A DNA stretch of 17,409 bases. Source: Leptospira chreensis. GTDB taxonomy: Bacteria; Spirochaetota; Leptospiria; Leptospirales; Leptospiraceae. The notes beneath the pieces are model-generated. The model did not search any database. It worked only from the letters and a program-made list of their open reading frames with translations, and was not told where the DNA came from. Both the position numbers and the translations under genes were made by a program. The stretch spans positions 1 to 17,409 of the forward strand of contig NZ_JAFFPS010000056.1 of assembly GCF_016919165.1 (NCBI RefSeq), given 5' to 3'. Below, piece by piece: positions 8,402 through 16,026 of the stretch; the first letter of the stretch is position 1; every line of letters begins with the position of its first letter.

Positions 8402-8498
8402 GGGAATCGAATGGGATCAATGGCGTTTCAAGGATTCCTCCGTTTATGTCCATTGGATCGGAAATAATATTGTCTTTCGTAAGGAGAATGAGTGGTAA
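8400..8498 (+). CDS. Possible 32-codon Trp-rich small ORF after aroA
   Basis: An ATG at 8400, in the same frame as aroA and 24 bases beyond its stop, opens a 32-residue frame (begins MGIEWDQWRFKD, ends FRKENEW) with four Trp. The 40 codons after the aroA stop are all sense codons. Its last codons overlap the GTG start of the AraC-type gene, which would permit translational coupling. Against it: the only upstream AGG abuts the ATG, so ribosome binding would be poor, and a run this short can occur by chance. It may be a small protein, a leader peptide or nothing. No function is assigned. Confidence 0.3.
   Translation: MGIEWDQWRFKDSSVYVHWIGNNIVFRKENEW
8481..8486 (+). promoter_or_regulatory. Strong Shine-Dalgarno for the AraC-type regulator
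   Basis: AAGGAG five bases before GTG 8492 and 14 bases before ATG 8501. The spacing favours the GTG start. The ATG at 8488 is in another frame and does not lead into the regulator. Confidence 0.65.
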
Positions 8499-9619
8499 CT
8501 ATGTTTTCTGCTTTCCAAAATTACAATGCGTTCTTCCAATTCTTTCTTTTGTTTTCGTCTTTACTTGGATTTCTTTATGCGATTGGAGAATTCTTTAGTT
8601 ATCACAAAAATAGAAAACAAATCCTACTCGGAATTATATTTTTAGGAACTAGTTTTCTACTCTTTAACTTTTATCTCATTTCCTCAGGGGAAATTAAGAG
8701 TTTGTATTATTTGTATCTGACAGACTTACCCATCGTAGCTTGTCTGGGTGTTTTCTTAGATGAATACTTTCTTACGGTTTTAGAAGGAAAATTTCGTTCC
8801 TTTCGCCGGTTATCTTACCGCCTCGTTCCTTTATCTATCCTTTTTGTATCCATACTGGTTTGGAATTTTTGGAACAAAGATTACTATTTGGAAACCTCCG
8901 ACCATTCCCATTCTTTTCAAGATAGGCCGCTCTTTCTTGTTTTGCCTACCATTTTGATTTATATTTGGTGTATGTTACGCATCTTCCGAAGGATCTCTAA
9001 ACAGATCCGTTTCCGTACTTTGCGAAAAAATCCCACACTCAAGATTGGAATTTTGGTTGTGGGTTTTTGTTTGGCACTTTCTCTTCATGGACTCAAAACC
9101 TTAGTCTCTGGGGGACAAACTTCTCACCAACTCTCCGGTGTTGCCATTGGGCTTTTTTTATGTTTTTTATATGTGCTTAGGCAAACCTATCCCGATTTCT
9201 TTTTGGAAGTTCGTAAAATCGTAGAAGAGGAAAAAAAAGAAAGGGTCTCTCAAATTTCCAAACTGGATCATGACCTTCTACGCAAACAATTACAAGATTT
9301 GTTTGAAAATGAAAAAATATACCGAGAAGAGAAACTCAGCCTTCGTGAACTTTCGGAACGAATGAGTTTGAGTTCCCACCAACTTTCCGAATTTTTAAAT
9401 TCCGAAATCAAACTGAGTTTCTACCAATATACAAATTTCTATCGCGTGAAGGAAGCTAAGGAAAAAATCGAAAAAGAACCGGAAAGATCCCTTCTTGCGA
9501 TCGCCTATGATGTCGGTTTTGGATCCAAATCCACCTTCAACGAAGCCTTTAAAAAAGAAACGGGAACCACACCAAGAGAATATAGAGAAAAAATTCTCAA
9601 AAAACATCCGGTTCGATAA
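8492..9619 (+). CDS. Membrane-anchored AraC-family transcriptional regulator (7TM + HTH)
   Basis: This 375-residue protein has about seven hydrophobic helices in residues 10-235 (for example FFQFFLLFSSLLGFLYAIGEFF, ILLGIIFLGTSFLLF, LKIGILVVGFCLAL and VAIGLFLCFLYVL). A charged linker follows, then a C-terminal AraC/XylS DNA-binding domain with two helix-turn-helix units: LSLRELSERMSLSSHQLSEFL and IAYDVGFGSKSTFNEAFKKETGTTPREY, the second being the classic AraC signature. Membrane-bound AraC regulators with such N-termini occur in Leptospira and Bacteroidetes. The membrane part probably senses an envelope or small hydrophobic signal while the HTH domain reaches DNA at the membrane. The start is GTG behind a strong AAGGAG. 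A natural candidate target is the exported-protein gene just downstream, but no operator is visible, so this is inference. Confidence 0.9.
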   Translation: MVTMFSAFQNYNAFFQFFLLFSSLLGFLYAIGEFFSYHKNRKQILLGIIFLGTSFLLFNFYLISSGEIKSLYYLYLTDLPIVACLGVFLDEYFLTVLEGKFRSFRRLSYRLVPLSILFVSILVWNFWNKDYYLETSDHSHSFQDRPLFLVLPTILIYIWCMLRIFRRISKQIRFRTLRKNPTLKIGILVVGFCLALSLHGLKTLVSGGQTSHQLSGVAIGLFLCFLYVLRQTYPDFFLEVRKIVEEEKKERVSQISKLDHDLLRKQLQDLFENEKIYREEKLSLRELSERMSLSSHQLSEFLNSEIKLSFYQYTNFYRVKEAKEKIEKEPERSLLAIAYDVGFGSKSTFNEAFKKETGTTPREYREKILKKHPVR

Positions 9620-9649
9620 ATCCGGTCGTAGTTTTCATTCCAATCCGAT

Positions 9650-9675
9650 CGAATCAGACGATTCGGAATCTTTTT
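9650..9675 (+). terminator. Possible intrinsic terminator after the AraC-type gene
   Basis: CGAATC (9650-9655) and GATTCG (9660-9665) form a 6-bp stem with a 4-base loop. A short spacer and five T (9671-9675) follow. The stem is short and only moderately GC-rich, so termination may be partial. Confidence 0.4.
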
Positions 9676-9742
9676 CGTAGTAGGATGGATTCAAGTTTGA
9701 GAGGGAATTCAAAAAAATCCCACTTAAAACAAATTTGATTCC

Positions 9743-9747
9743 AAGGA
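9743..9747 (+). promoter_or_regulatory. Shine-Dalgarno of the small exported protein
   Basis: AAGGA, seven bases before the ATG at 9755. It fixes the start that gives a complete signal peptide. Confidence 0.65.
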
Positions 9748-9754
9748 CTATCCA

Positions 9755-10180
9755 ATGAAAAAGAAAATCACAATCCTACTAGTATTGGCGTTTGCATCGC
9801 AAACTGTATTTGCAGCTCCCGCTTCTTCCATGACTGTAAGAGAAGCAGCAAGAGTTTTAGTAAAAAACGGTATGACAACAAAAGAAGCGAATGAGTATTT
9901 AAAAGCTCATATCACTCCAGCCGAATTTACAAGAATCAGTAGAGAAATCAAAAATGCAGAATTTGCAGGGACTCTTGACCAAGATATGGATAAAATTGTT
10001 TCTTCCATTCAGTTAAAACAATCCACAGGAAACTACCTACACGGAACCAACTTCCAAGTATTCGAAAACGTACTCGCTTCTGTGACTGTGGTTGCCGTTG
10101 TGGGAATTCTCATCCATACAGGTGGACTCGGTAATGTTGTTAGCGGTGGAATGTATGATTCTGTAGGGGTTGGATTCTAA
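9755..10180 (+). CDS. Small exported protein with C-terminal hydrophobic segment (141 aa)
   Basis: I do not recognise a family. The N-terminus is a clean Sec signal peptide (MKKKITILLVLAFASQTVFA) with likely cleavage VFA|AP after residue 20. The mature part begins with a helical, charged region of about 80 residues (MTVREAARVLVKNGMTTKEA and following). It then has one hydrophobic stretch near residues 104-122 (ENVLASVTVVAVVGILIHT) and ends in a Gly-rich tail (GGLGNVVSGGMYDSVGVGF). After export it is probably periplasmic, held to the inner membrane by that segment. The gene stands alone: 135 bases after the AraC-type regulator and closed by a strong terminator. Start and export are well supported. 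The function is unknown. Confidence 0.8.
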   Translation: MKKKITILLVLAFASQTVFAAPASSMTVREAARVLVKNGMTTKEANEYLKAHITPAEFTRISREIKNAEFAGTLDQDMDKIVSSIQLKQSTGNYLHGTNFQVFENVLASVTVVAVVGILIHTGGLGNVVSGGMYDSVGVGF

Positions 10181-10209
10181 TCCTATCCACATCTCATAAC
10201 AAATTTTAC

Positions 10210-10259
10210 GGTCTTGTTTTTTCATTCACTAAGTTAGTGAAAAACAAGACCTCTTTTTT
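10210..10259 (+). terminator. Strong rho-independent terminator of the small exported protein
   Basis: GGTCTTGTTTTT (10210-10221) pairs exactly with AAAAACAAGACC (10240-10251). An inner CACTAA/TTAGTG (10227-10232 and 10234-10239) extends the hairpin, with a five-base bulge on the left. TCTTTTTT follows (10252-10259). This is the clearest terminator in the window. Its AAAAA/TTTTT flanks could also support termination in the other direction. Confidence 0.85.
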
Positions 10260-10290
10260 AAAAAATAAAATCAATAGAGTATCTAAATCA

Positions 10291-11889
10291 ATGAAGAATC
10301 AACAAGGCAACAAAGGTAATTGCATACGAAAAATCTTAAGTATGGTTTTTGTTTTTACTTTGATTTCAGGTTTCGGCCTCACTGCCGAAGTAAAAAAAAC
10401 AAATCAAGTTTTGGATTGGGATGAAACGGAGAAACGTTTCCTTCACAAGGACATCAGATTAGAAGAGATGGGCCTGAAGTCAGAAACCAATTATGTTTTA
10501 GAAAATTTTTTGATTTTTTCTGGATTGGAAGAATCACCCATCTCCCTCCAAAAAGTAGAAGGAAATCTAAGATACCTGACTTTAGGATACCACTTACGTA
10601 AAATCGAATCCAAATGGAAAGAGATCGCCATCGCTTCTGGGTCCAAAGAGAAGATAACAGAATTCCATCCTAAAGTCGTTGTTCGTTTGGACCAACCTTA
10701 CGCCTATTCGCCGACAAATTATTTTGATTCCAAAGTTCCGCTTAAAAATACCGCTCTCACCATTCCTCCTTCAGAGGTGAAAGGAAGTTGGGATTCTGAG
10801 TTATGGTTTGCTCCCAAATGGGATTTTCCTATTTTTAGTAGATTTGCTTTTGAAAGGATCATTGATACTGCCTCATGTCCCGATGCCATTTATCATGAGT
10901 ATACCCATTTGATTACGGGAAAGTATCTCGGAAATAATGCCATTGGTCGTTCCCTTGCAGAAGGAATTTCTGATTATTACGCAGCTTCTTTATTAAACCA
11001 TCCAGAATTATACACTCATAAAACTTGCGAAGCAGTCAAACGCCAACTGATTGTTTCTTCCTTTCGTTTGGACAAAAAGATTGGTTCTTATGACGCGTCT
11101 ATTGAATCCGATTTTAAAAAGGACTTTGTTTTCATTCCTTCCTTACTTTGGCAGTATAGACAAACTGTAGGAGCAGAACTTGCGGACGTGACCATCTTCC
11201 AAGCAATCACAAAGACAAACGCAGGGGATCGTTTTTTTCCAGAGTTTACGAATGCTCTTTCTACTTCTCTTTATGCGGAACTTAAAAAAAGAAATGGAGA
11301 GGGACGAGCTTTAGAGATGGTAAAAAAGATAGAAGATGAGGTTTGGATTCCGCATGGAGTTTATTCTAAGTTTAGCCAAAATCAAACAGTCTTTTCTATC
11401 TTGCCAAAAACACTGGTTAGTGTTCCCAATTCCGATGAAAAGTCTGGTGAATTCTGTGACCTTCAGAATGAATTGGAATTTTTTTGGAAGGAAGTGAGCG
11501 CAGAAGAACCTATCCTTCGATTTTATTGGAATTGTAACCAAGTCAAACTTCCTCTTTTGATCCAGATGGATGAGTCTAGTCCCAAAAATTATTTGTTACT
11601 GCCACAGCTTCGTTTCCTCAGCGGAAAACTAAAGTTTGCAAGCCTAAACGCAGAAAAACCAAATCCCAAACTATCCAAAGAGGAACAAATTTTATATCTA
11701 AAAATGTACAATCACATTAAGGAGAATTACTTTTACAGACGGACTATGGAAAAAGAAGTGCGTTTGTATTTAGATAGGGGAAGCGATGTGAATCAGATCC
11801 AAAACATTCGATTGGAATTTGCTTATCTTGGTAATTCTAAAAAAAGATTTAGATATGGTTTTCCCATTTCTAACGAGACCCATTTTTAA
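10291..11889 (+). CDS. Putative exported zinc metalloprotease, gluzincin type (HExxH...E)
   Basis: The open frame begins at GTG 10237, but that codon lies inside the preceding gene's terminator hairpin, so I prefer ATG 10291, giving 532 residues. The N-terminus then has basic residues followed by a hydrophobic stretch (ILSMVFVFTLISGFGLTAE), a likely signal peptide or anchor. The catalytic signature is YHEYTHLITG, with His202, Glu203 and His206, and SLAEGISDYY 18 residues later, with Glu224 as probable third zinc ligand. This arrangement is that of gluzincins such as thermolysin (M4-like clan MA). The Cys residues flanking and following the site may form disulfides. Outside the active site I see no match to a named family, so substrate and exact family are open. 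The 3' end overlaps the convergent kinase gene by 20 bases. Confidence 0.72.
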   Translation: MKNQQGNKGNCIRKILSMVFVFTLISGFGLTAEVKKTNQVLDWDETEKRFLHKDIRLEEMGLKSETNYVLENFLIFSGLEESPISLQKVEGNLRYLTLGYHLRKIESKWKEIAIASGSKEKITEFHPKVVVRLDQPYAYSPTNYFDSKVPLKNTALTIPPSEVKGSWDSELWFAPKWDFPIFSRFAFERIIDTASCPDAIYHEYTHLITGKYLGNNAIGRSLAEGISDYYAASLLNHPELYTHKTCEAVKRQLIVSSFRLDKKIGSYDASIESDFKKDFVFIPSLLWQYRQTVGAELADVTIFQAITKTNAGDRFFPEFTNALSTSLYAELKKRNGEGRALEMVKKIEDEVWIPHGVYSKFSQNQTVFSILPKTLVSVPNSDEKSGEFCDLQNELEFFWKEVSAEEPILRFYWNCNQVKLPLLIQMDESSPKNYLLLPQLRFLSGKLKFASLNAEKPNPKLSKEEQILYLKMYNHIKENYFYRRTMEKEVRLYLDRGSDVNQIQNIRLEFAYLGNSKKRFRYGFPISNETHF

Positions 11890-13402
11890 TCGGAAAAACG
11901 ATATGAAATTCGGCTCCGGCATCTCCATGAAACATGAGTTTGCCGGAAATTTGTTTTACGAGCATACTCACTAAGGTAAGTCCAAAACCCAGGGATTCTG
12001 GGGTTGTTATTTTGGAATCAAAACCGCTTCCATTGTCTTTGATGAGTAAGTGAACCTCTTCTCCCTCGTTCCAACCTTTTATTTGGATTTCCATTTCCCG
12101 GGATGGTACTTTTGCATATTTCAAACTATTGGTCAGTAGTTCATTAGTGATGATCCCAATCGCTTGAAGTTTTTCTGCGGAGAGGTAAGTGTTCGTAATT
12201 TCTGTATTTAGTTTTACTGGATAGGGAAAAAGAGAAATGATTTCCTGGATAAGAGGTAATAAGTATTCATCTAACCGTAGTTCATGGAAGGCCTTTCCCG
12301 AATACAATTTGTCGTAGAGAAGGGACATGGTTTTGATGCGACTAGTGGCATCATTTAAAGCATTGGTGAGTCTTTCATCTTCTTGTGATCTAGCTTGAAG
12401 GTCTAGGAGGTTAAATAAGATTGTCATATTGTTTTTGACCCGATGGTGCACCTCCCTCAAAATCATTTCCTTTTCGGAAAGCAGTGATTTCACTTTGTCT
12501 TCTGCAATTTTTCTTTCTGTTACGTCATGTACAATTACAAAGAGTAGGTGGCGATGATTCGCCTCTATGGGAGTGGAATAAACTTCTACTTGTTTGACGA
12601 CCCCATTTGCCAATTTATGTGGGTACAAAAAATAGTTTTTTTCTTCTGCGATCGCTTGCATTCTCTCCTTTCTGATTTGTTCACTTGGCAAAGTATTGAT
12701 TTCATCAATTTTCATTTTGGTTAGAATTTCATGAGGGTAACCATAATATACTACGGCTGCTTGGTTGGCGTTGATGATGTCTCCAAAATTTGGTTCAAGG
12801 ATGAGCATCACTGATGAATTCTTTTCAAAAAATTCGCGGAACCTTCGTTCGCTTTCATTGAGTTTTGCAGTTACAATTGATTTTTCAATGGCAATGCTGA
12901 CAAGATCTGCCGTCTCGGAAATGATAAAGATATCGAACTCGTTAGGACTTGTGATTTCTTTATGGTAAATTGCAAAAGTTCCGATGGTCTCGTTTGTATG
13001 GGACTGAATTGGTTCCGACCAACAAGATAAAAGTCCTGCTAGGAGAGCTTTCTCTTTATAGTTTTTCCAAAGAGGACTGGTTTTGATATCTTCTACAACA
13101 ACTCGTTTGCCGGTATAAGCTGCCGTGCCACAAGAACCAACTTCGGGTCCAATGGTCACTCCCTCAATGGCATCATTATAAATTTTGGGAAGAGAGGGGG
13201 CAGCACCCATTTTGATTTTAGAATTTTCAATAAGCACCACGGTGCAAATCATAGTGGGGTTTAAAGTCTCGATCCCCTTTACAATTTCGTGTAAGATTTC
13301 GCTTAAGGTAGAATTTTTGACAATGCGTTCTAAAATCCCACTTCGGAAACATTCGAAGTCGGCAATTCGTTCTGGATCCAGATTGCGATTTCTAAGTTTC
13401 AC
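11870..13402 (-). CDS. Orphan cytosolic sensor histidine kinase (GAF-PAS-HisKA_2-HATPase)
   Basis: This 510-residue protein has no transmembrane segment. Residues about 24-175 form a GAF domain (VGSCGTAAYTGKRVVVEDI is a typical GAF block). Residues 186-297 form a PAS domain ending in VHDVTERKIAEDKV. Residues 310-365 carry the HisKA_2 dimerisation and phosphoacceptor helix with EVHHRVKNN (His319/His320). The C-terminus is an HATPase_c domain with NELLTNSLKYA (N box, 420-430), DNGSGFD (456-462) and GFGLTLV (472-478). All kinase boxes look intact, so it should autophosphorylate in response to a ligand or redox/light cue sensed by GAF or PAS. No response regulator is adjacent, so its partner lies elsewhere. 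The start is GTG with a GGGG stretch upstream. It is divergent from cmk. Confidence 0.92.
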   Translation of the reverse strand: MKLRNRNLDPERIADFECFRSGILERIVKNSTLSEILHEIVKGIETLNPTMICTVVLIENSKIKMGAAPSLPKIYNDAIEGVTIGPEVGSCGTAAYTGKRVVVEDIKTSPLWKNYKEKALLAGLLSCWSEPIQSHTNETIGTFAIYHKEITSPNEFDIFIISETADLVSIAIEKSIVTAKLNESERRFREFFEKNSSVMLILEPNFGDIINANQAAVVYYGYPHEILTKMKIDEINTLPSEQIRKERMQAIAEEKNYFLYPHKLANGVVKQVEVYSTPIEANHRHLLFVIVHDVTERKIAEDKVKSLLSEKEMILREVHHRVKNNMTILFNLLDLQARSQEDERLTNALNDATSRIKTMSLLYDKLYSGKAFHELRLDEYLLPLIQEIISLFPYPVKLNTEITNTYLSAEKLQAIGIITNELLTNSLKYAKVPSREMEIQIKGWNEGEEVHLLIKDNGSGFDSKITTPESLGFGLTLVSMLVKQISGKLMFHGDAGAEFHIVFPIKNGSR

Positions 13403-13453
13403 CGATACCCCGCTTGAATTCTAGAATCGTATCCGGCAAAAAGTCGATGTCAA

Positions 13454-13469
13454 GGTAAAATCGTTTACC
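13454..13469. repeat. Short inverted repeat between kinase and cmk
   Basis: GGTAAA and TTTACC flank ATCG (6-bp arms, 4-base loop) in the 143-bp divergent intergenic region. It may be a small operator, but an inverted repeat of this size can arise by chance. No convincing promoter could be placed in this region. Confidence 0.25.
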
Positions 13470-13545
13470 ACCAGTTAGCCTCATTTTTGTATAAGAATTC
13501 CTCTGGACGAAATCAAAATAGGTTCTAGCTTTAGATCATAATCTT

Positions 13546-14298
13546 ATGAGTACGCTGCATATAGAAAACGTCATCGCCATCGATGGGCCTGCTGGCTCTG
13601 GAAAAAGTACACTCGCACGAATGATTGCCCATAAAATCGGGTTTCTCTACTTAGATTCAGGAGCTTTTTACCGGGGACTAACTCTTGCTATATGGGAGAA
13701 ATTTTTGGAAACCAAAGAAGATGATTCCAAATTCCCCTTTTATACCGAAAAATTAGCGGATGCCACTCTTTTGGAAAGAGACGTAGCAGAGTTTGGGTTT
13801 TCTGTCGCAAAAATTCCCGTACACTGTGAACTTTCGGCTACTGGGGAAAATTTAATTTTCCTAGGTGAAAGAGACATAAGTCATGAAATCCGAGATCCAG
13901 AGATCACAAAAAAAATTCGTTACATTGCGCCGCGTCGGGCCTTTCGAGAAATCCTCAACCACCACATCCGGGAGTTCGCCAAAACCCATAAACTGGTGAT
14001 GGATGGTCGTGATATTGGGACAGAGGTCTTTCCCCGTTCAAAATTTAAATTTTTTTTGACCGCTTCTGTGGAAGTGAGGGCCAAACGCCGATACGATGAA
14101 TTAGTTGCAAAAGGCTTTAAAGCCGACCTAAAACACATTCAGGAAGAGATTGAGGCCCGGGATGAAAGCGACACCAGCCGTACTGTGGCTCCCCTGAAGC
14201 AGGCTTCGGACGCAATCCTGATTGACACGAGCACCCTCGACACGGAAACTGTCCTAAATACTATCCTGTCCAAGGTTTCATCCTCTGGGCAAATCTAA
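13546..14298 (+). CDS. cmk: Cytidylate kinase
   Basis: Cmk phosphorylates CMP and dCMP to the diphosphates with ATP, recycling pyrimidine nucleotides from RNA and phospholipid turnover. The P-loop is GPAGSGKS (residues 14-21), followed by YLDSGAFYRGL for nucleotide-monophosphate binding, MDGRDIGTEVFP, and DESDTSRTVAPLKQASDAILIDTS with the Arg residues of the lid and phosphate site. The 250 residues are slightly more than the usual 220-230; the extra length lies in the middle (about 45-80) and at the N-terminus. The ATG start has no good Shine-Dalgarno. It heads the operon with rpsA, 20 bases downstream, an order kept in many bacteria. The identification is secure. Confidence 0.96.
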   Translation: MSTLHIENVIAIDGPAGSGKSTLARMIAHKIGFLYLDSGAFYRGLTLAIWEKFLETKEDDSKFPFYTEKLADATLLERDVAEFGFSVAKIPVHCELSATGENLIFLGERDISHEIRDPEITKKIRYIAPRRAFREILNHHIREFAKTHKLVMDGRDIGTEVFPRSKFKFFLTASVEVRAKRRYDELVAKGFKADLKHIQEEIEARDESDTSRTVAPLKQASDAILIDTSTLDTETVLNTILSKVSSSGQI

Positions 14299-14318
14299 GT
14301 TTTGTATCCCGGTAACCA

Positions 14319-16022
14319 TTGAATTCAACCAACCCATCCTCCCCCAAAAATGAGACCACTTCTTCCTTCGGCGAATTATTAGAGAAGTGGGAATCGCAGT
14401 CACAAGCACAAGAACAAGAAAACTCCGCAGGAAAAGGTACCCTCATTGAAGGGACTGTAGTCGATGTCATCGGTGACACTGTTTTCCTCGGTATCGGAGA
14501 GAAATTGGAAGCTCGTGTTTCTCGTGAAGACTTCTCAGAAACGCCAAAACGCGGTGAGAAAGTCAGTGCGATCATTAAAAAGCGGGTCGACGGATACTGT
14601 GTCCTCTCCAAAAAAGAAGCGGACCAAAGAGTTGGTTGGGAAACCATTAAAGACGCAAGTCAAAACGGATACCCACTTTCCGGTAAAATTGTCGGAGAAG
14701 TAAAAAACAAAGGATACCTTGTAGAAAGCGAAGGCATCCAACTTTTCCTTCCTGCCTCACACGTAGGAGTACGATTCAAAGAATCCACAGAAGGTGGAAA
14801 AGAGTTTTCATTCAAAATCATTGAACTCAACGAAAAAACGAGAACCGGTGTGGTCTCTCGCAAAACCCTCCTCGACGAAATCAACGGCGAGAAGTGGGAA
14901 GAACTCCTCGGCAAAGTTAAAGTCGGTGACAAAGTCAACGGAAAAGTGGTGAAGATCGCAAACTTCGGTGTTTTCCTTTCTGTTTACGATGTAGTCGGTC
15001 TTCTTCGCCAAAACGATATTTCTTATAAAAAATTCGCTCCTTTCAAACAATATTTCAACATCGGGGCCGAAGTCGAAGTGATTGTTTTGGAAGTTGATAA
15101 AGAGAATAACAAACTTTCTCTTGGAATCAAACAACTCTATGAAGATCCATGGATTTGGGCTAAAAAAGAACTAGAGAAAGGAATGGTGGTACGAGGAATC
15201 GTAACTTCACTCACTAACTTTGGATCTTTCGTAGAACTCAAAGAAGGATTGGAAGGACTGATTCATACAACAGAACTTTCTTGGGCAAAAAAACCACCAC
15301 ATCCAAAAGATGTTTTGAAAAAAGGCCAAGAAGTAGATTCAGAAATTTTGGATATTGATTTCGAAGCAAGACGTTTGTCTCTCGGACTCAAACAATTACT
15401 CCCTAACCCATGGGAAGCTCTCTCTGCTAACGTTCGTGCCGGAAACGTGCTCGAAGGTAAAATTACTGGAATCACTAAATACGGTGCTTTCGTAGAAGTA
15501 GAAAGTGGAATCGAAGGACTCATTCACATCTCCGACATCACTTGGGATGAAAAAGAAAAGAACCCTTTAAACCTTTTGAAAAAAGGCCAATCGGTTCAGT
15601 ACAAAATTCTCGATGTGAACTTAGATGCACAACGTATTAGTTGTGGACTCAAACAACTTTCAGAACACCCATACGAAGCTCTTCGCAAAAAATACCCACC
15701 GGGTACTCTTGTGGAAGGTCGTGTGAAATCCATCGTTAGTTTTGGTGTCTTCGTTGAAGTAGAACCAGGTTACGAAGGTTTGGTTCACATTTCTGAAATT
15801 CCAGATGGTCGCAACATTAAGTTAGAAGATCTTTACAAAGTGGGTGATTCGGTTCGCACAGTAGTTGTAAAAATTGAACCTAACAATAAGAAGATTTCTC
15901 TCTCTATCAAAGACTTTGATAAAGCAGTAGAACGTGAAGAGATGGCTAAATACATGAAAGAAGATAACCAACCTTCTCGTGAATCCATCGGTTCTTTTAT
16001 GAATTTAAACCAAAACCGATAG
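14319..16022 (+). CDS. rpsA: 30S ribosomal protein S1
   Basis: S1 binds mRNA on the 30S subunit and helps bring structured or weakly Shine-Dalgarno-led messages to the ribosome. The 567-residue protein has six S1/OB-fold domains at about 41-100, 119-182, 205-272, 288-358, 376-447 and 463-531. The last four carry the conserved FGxFVE...GLEGLIHxxE pattern and the [12 protein letters not shown] strand, while the first two are more divergent, as expected for ribosome-anchoring domains. The start is TTG at 14319: an in-frame TAA lies two codons upstream, so no earlier start is possible. The N-terminus is Ser/Gln/Glu-rich and probably disordered. It sits between cmk and a TPR gene in one operon. 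Length and domain count match the E. coli type (557 aa). Confidence 0.97.
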   Translation: MNSTNPSSPKNETTSSFGELLEKWESQSQAQEQENSAGKGTLIEGTVVDVIGDTVFLGIGEKLEARVSREDFSETPKRGEKVSAIIKKRVDGYCVLSKKEADQRVGWETIKDASQNGYPLSGKIVGEVKNKGYLVESEGIQLFLPASHVGVRFKESTEGGKEFSFKIIELNEKTRTGVVSRKTLLDEINGEKWEELLGKVKVGDKVNGKVVKIANFGVFLSVYDVVGLLRQNDISYKKFAPFKQYFNIGAEVEVIVLEVDKENNKLSLGIKQLYEDPWIWAKKELEKGMVVRGIVTSLTNFGSFVELKEGLEGLIHTTELSWAKKPPHPKDVLKKGQEVDSEILDIDFEARRLSLGLKQLLPNPWEALSANVRAGNVLEGKITGITKYGAFVEVESGIEGLIHISDITWDEKEKNPLNLLKKGQSVQYKILDVNLDAQRISCGLKQLSEHPYEALRKKYPPGTLVEGRVKSIVSFGVFVEVEPGYEGLVHISEIPDGRNIKLEDLYKVGDSVRTVVVKIEPNNKKISLSIKDFDKAVEREEMAKYMKEDNQPSRESIGSFMNLNQNR

Positions 16023-16026
16023 GTCC

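Noticed and set aside
13537..13542. CATAAT as a -10 element for a leaderless cmk
   Set aside because: It is only three bases from the ATG and has no -35 element at the right distance.
14261..14647. Minus-strand 128-codon frame opposite cmk/rpsA
   Set aside because: It is a shadow across two confidently identified genes.
14808..15134. Minus-strand 108-codon frame opposite rpsA
   Set aside because: It is a mirror of the S1 repeats; its Phe/Glu-rich composition reflects the codons on the other strand.
14940..15920. Repeated DNA segments such as GAAAAAAGGCCAA in rpsA
   Set aside because: They are explained by homologous S1 domains and not by a mobile or regulatory repeat.
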